Source of the DNA: Nannochloropsis oceanica
Taxonomy: Eukaryota; Sar; Eustigmatophyceae; Eustigmatales; Monodopsidaceae
Assembly: GCA_004519485.1 (NCBI GenBank)
Contig: CP038131.1
Span: 1-64,000, forward strand
DNA length: 64,000 nt
Direction: 5' to 3'
The position numbers and the translations under genes are program-made. Positions 61,109 to 64,000 of this stretch are shown piece after piece. Positions within the stretch are counted from its first letter, which is position 1; each line of letters opens with the position of its first letter. Below the pieces are notes generated by a model. That model saw only the letters and a list, made by a program, of their open reading frames with translations, was not told where the DNA came from and did not search any database.

Positions 61109-61960
61109 CTAATGATCCTCGGTGTGCGTGACGTACGACAAATAAGCCGCCCATACGATGCCCAACGTTCCCGTGCTTAGCCCATGCATATGTCTCGGGA
61201 TACATGTAAAACACAACACGTCATATAAAGGCCATATTTTATAATCATTCTTCATCACCCCCCATAAGTCCCTCCTCACCGCCCGCTCCGTCTGCTCCCA
61301 GCTCTCCCCGTCCAACATCCGCCTCATCGCCATGATAGCCGCATTGCCCACACATCCCCACGCCACGCAATTCCCGAGAATCTTCGCTGCGATCGTTTTC
61401 GCAGTCTCTGCCCCAGGCGACACCTTATGCATCAACAAATACCATTGCGGCAGCAACACACCATTAAAAACCGCGCCCGCAAACCCAGCATTGGCGAGGC
61501 GACGGGGGGAAAGATCCCGCCAGGATTTACATTTTTTTAGGCCTGTTTCGGGGTCAACTTCGATAGCTTGACTGATCCCATCTCCGAGAGCCACCATCAA
61601 GACGCCTGAGATCAGGTTCGCGCGGATGGGTTGCTCCATCATCCAGTTGCTGTACACCCGGCCCAAGGTCTTGAGGAGTGTCAGCGGGTTGGAGATCGTC
61701 GCGGGCAACATGCGCCTGTTGCCCGTGTAGGTGTGGGGGGCTGCAAGGGCGGGAGGCACGCGTTTCCGACCTCTAACATCCGCTCCGCCTCGACGTTCGG
61801 TATGGAAAGGGTTGACTATTGCCATCATCGGTGGGCTTGGTCTCTGCGTGCATGCTGGTGCTTGAGTCCGGGAGAGGACTGAGATAGCCGAAGTGGTGCT
61901 TGCCAAAACCAGGGCAAACAGCCCTACGAACTGCAGCGTTGCGCGGGACGAGGCGGCCAT
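61109..61960 (-). CDS. Mpv17/PMP22 family membrane protein
   Basis: Small multipass protein of peroxisome, mitochondrion or plastid membranes; family members form or modulate metabolite channels. Single exon from the Met at 61960, about 283 aa; the frame extends upstream to 62047. The N-terminus is hydrophobic (LQFVGLFALVLASTTSA), like a signal peptide ending in an A-I junction, so plastid or secretory routing is possible. Family blocks: YSNWMMEQPIRANLISGVLM, VALGDGISQAIE, RRLANAGFAGAVFNGVLLPQ, WYLLMHKVSP, the W-E-Q helix LDGESWEQTERAVRRDLWGV, NDYKIWPLYDVLCFTCIP and the C-terminal LGIVWAAYLSYVTH. These match the W-P and W-x-x-YLS signature of the family. Confidence 0.88.
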   Translation of the reverse strand: MAASSRATLQFVGLFALVLASTTSAISVLSRTQAPACTQRPSPPMMAIVNPFHTERRGGADVRGRKRVPPALAAPHTYTGNRRMLPATISNPLTLLKTLGRVYSNWMMEQPIRANLISGVLMVALGDGISQAIEVDPETGLKKCKSWRDLSPRRLANAGFAGAVFNGVLLPQWYLLMHKVSPGAETAKTIAAKILGNCVAWGCVGNAAIMAMRRMLDGESWEQTERAVRRDLWGVMKNDYKIWPLYDVLCFTCIPRHMHGLSTGTLGIVWAAYLSYVTHTEDH

Positions 61961-62345
61961 GATGAATGTGCTGCGTGAGGGGGGTTTCTGGCTTTGGCCT
62001 GCACACAAAGGCACAATTGGGACGACAATATGACGACGCGACGACAAGCTTGTTTTCGGGCAGCCTGTGGCTGGGTGTGGAGAGGGGTTTGTGTCAGTGA
62101 GAAGGTCATGAGCTTGGACTGCCGGGTGCTCTCGGTCAAAATCGAACCGCGTGCTGCAGGTAGTGTCAAATAAATGTTCTATTGCGCTTCTCTTCTCAAT
62201 TGTGAGACCTATACACTCACGTGCCCCACTGCATCACAGTCTCACGCTCATCCTTGCTCATTCCCTCTACAAGACACGGCAGGTGCCTCAACTTGGCCTT
62301 TGACTTTTTACAATAGAGCCCCTCGCTTCACAGCAGGGATACACC
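61961..62345. promoter_or_regulatory. Divergent spacer between the Mpv17-like gene and HGD
   Basis: 385 bases between the two starts (61960 minus, 62346 plus). The minus frame is open in its left part, but an upstream start there would remove the clean N-terminal hydrophobic segment. Confidence 0.45.
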
Positions 62346-64000
62346 ATGGCCTCCTCCTCCTCCTCCTCCTCCTCCTCCTCTTCCTCCTCTTCCTCTTCTG
62401 GCAGCACGATCAGCGTCCAACTCCACACACTAAAAAGCGTCGCCAGTCGCCCTCCCTTGCAGTACCAGTCCGGGTTTGGCAACCACTTTGAAACCGAGGC
62501 CATCCCGGGTGCCTTGCCGCAAGGTCAAAATACGCCGCAGGTCTGCCCACTCGGTACGTCCCATGTTCGTCCCTAGGCGCCCATCCATCCCTCTACCCTC
62601 TATTTACCTACACTAGTCAGGCATTTATGGAGAAATCTGATACTTGTCGCGTGTCGTCTTCTCGTTCATCTTGTTCTCGTTCTGTCCCTCCACTCTGTCT
62701 TTCCTCCCGCTCTCCTCTCTCTAGGCCTCTACGCCGAGCAGCTTTCGGGCACGGCCTTCACAGTCCCACGCGAGCACAATCAACGCACATGGCTTTATCG
62801 CATAAAGCCTTCGGTGGTCCAGTCCCGCTTCACATCACTTGCGCCCTCAGACCCTCCTTTGGGGCTTTTGAACAAAGCTAATATCGTGACTCCTGCGATG
62901 CTCCGCTGGGGACCCCTCCCCATGCCGGCTACGGAGAAGAGTGTGGACTTTGTCCAAGGGTTGATATGCATGATGGGCGCGGGCGATCCGAGCGTGAAAC
63001 AAGGCTTGAGCGTGCTGATGTATGCAGCAAACGCGTCGATGGAGGACTCGGCGTTTCAGAATTCGGACGGCGATTTCTTGGTCGTGCCGCAGATTGGGTA
63101 AGTGAGGGGATAAGGAAGGCAGGGCGCTTGGCAGGATGGTTTTCACTGTGAGTTCAAGACGAAGAGGTGAACCGAAGTATGCTCTCTCACGCACACACAA
63201 TATTGATAGCACGCTGCACTTGCGCACAGAGATGGGTCTCCTGACGGTTTCACCGCATGAGATTGTAGTCGTGCCTCGGGGCATCCGCTTTCAGGTCGAG
63301 TTGGAAGGCCCTTCCCGTGGCTATGTCCTCGAGGTGTACGAGAATCACTTTCAGGTATAGAATTTGTCAGACAGGGAGTGGTATTTATGTTCCACACATC
63401 AATCGTGTTCTACGTTCCGCACGCAATCTCCTTGTACGCCCTCGACGAAACACAGCTCCCACAACTAGGCCCGCTTGGTGCCAACGGTCTCGCGAATCCA
63501 CGCGACTTCAGGTACCCCGTCGCCGCGTACGAGGACATTCAACGTCCTTACCAGCTGATCAACAAGTTTTCCGGCCAACTCTTTGAGGCGACGCTACCGG
63601 CCTCTCCCTTCAATGTTGTGGCTTGGCATGGGAACTACGCGCCCTTTAAATACAACCTAGATGACTTCTGTGCGGCAGGCTCGGTGACGTACGATCATTT
63701 GGTAAGATTCGAAAGGGAGGAGGAGGGGATCACTAGTGAATAAATGAGGTACAGGTTGGTTCCACACACAGAAGTCATATCTCACCATGCGCGTGCATTC
63801 GCATACATTTTGCCAATGTCTTCCGTCTTAGCTACTCATGCATAATTTTTCCTGAACTTCCTTCGCATTCAAATATTTAAACACCCGCCAGGATCCCTCC
63901 ATCTTTACAGTTTTAACCTGCCCCTCCTCCGTCTCCGGCGTGGCCGTCGCAGACGTGGTCGTCTTTCCCCCGCGCTGGATGGTGATGGATCACACCTTTC
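62346..64000 (+). CDS. HGD: Homogentisate 1,2-dioxygenase (3' partial)
   Basis: Opens the aromatic ring of homogentisate to maleylacetoacetate in tyrosine breakdown, and competes with tocopherol synthesis for that substrate. Exons: 62346-62553, 62725-63097, 63210-63354, 63456-63701 and 63892 onward past the window edge. All junctions are GT-AG and in frame. Family blocks: [135 protein letters not shown] and [10 protein letters not shown]. The iron-binding His/Glu region lies just beyond the window. A Ser tract coded by TCC repeats follows the start Met. No targeting peptide is obvious. Confidence 0.95.

Overview
This is a stretch of nuclear DNA from a compact, GC-rich eukaryotic genome. The best guess is a photosynthetic stramenopile, probably a eustigmatophyte of the Nannochloropsis/Microchloropsis type. 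The reasons are: multi-exon genes with short GT-AG introns packed with (CCCT)n or (GGGA)n; several proteins that begin with a signal peptide ending in an A-F junction (VSAF, LAFV, QAFI), the plastid-targeting signature of secondary red plastids; and short spacers between genes on alternating strands. The species name is an inference. No rRNA, tRNA or CRISPR array was seen.

Layout. 1-5.1 kb: 3' end of an Mrs2/CorA Mg2+ channel (+), threonine synthase (-) and a weak Ala/Ser/Gly-rich ORF (-). 6.7-13.8 kb: a possible F-box-like gene (-), then TOM70 (+), solved here as 15 exons coding 623 aa. 14-16.3 kb: a YidD-domain ORF (-) and a short Ty3/Gypsy fossil (+). 16.4-24 kb: an acidic plastid-targeted protein (-), a protein with repeated RLY...CTFxP motifs (+) and a small secreted protein (-). 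26-27.4 kb: a Rolling-stone/AIG1-like membrane protein (+). 27.9-34.1 kb: BMS1 ribosome-assembly GTPase (-, about 18 exons). 34.6-37.6 kb: SPT4 (+), SepSecS of selenocysteine synthesis (-) and a small unknown gene (-). 39.7-45 kb: two unknown low-complexity genes (+). 45.7-54 kb: a plastid HugZ/PNPOx-like protein (-), Der/EngA (+), FAF2/UBXD8-like (+) and a plastid kinase-like protein (+). 54.6-64 kb: SWEET transporter (-), a plastid TrpC-like protein lacking catalytic residues (-), a 2OG-Fe(II) oxygenase (+), Mpv17/PMP22 (-) and homogentisate 1,2-dioxygenase (+, runs off the window).

The genes are unrelated housekeeping and organelle functions rather than one operon-like system. Common threads are organelle biogenesis (TOM70, Der, YidD, several plastid-targeted proteins) and ribosome or translation work (BMS1, Der, SepSecS). 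Many neighbours are head-to-head with 230-620 bp between start codons.

The most interesting observations are degenerate copies of a BMS1 exon end inside the next intron, (CCCT)/(GGGA) tracts merged with splice sites, hidden first exons that add plastid-targeting peptides, a TrpC-like protein with both catalytic lysines replaced, a plastid kinase-like protein without the HRD aspartate, and two GC-AG introns.
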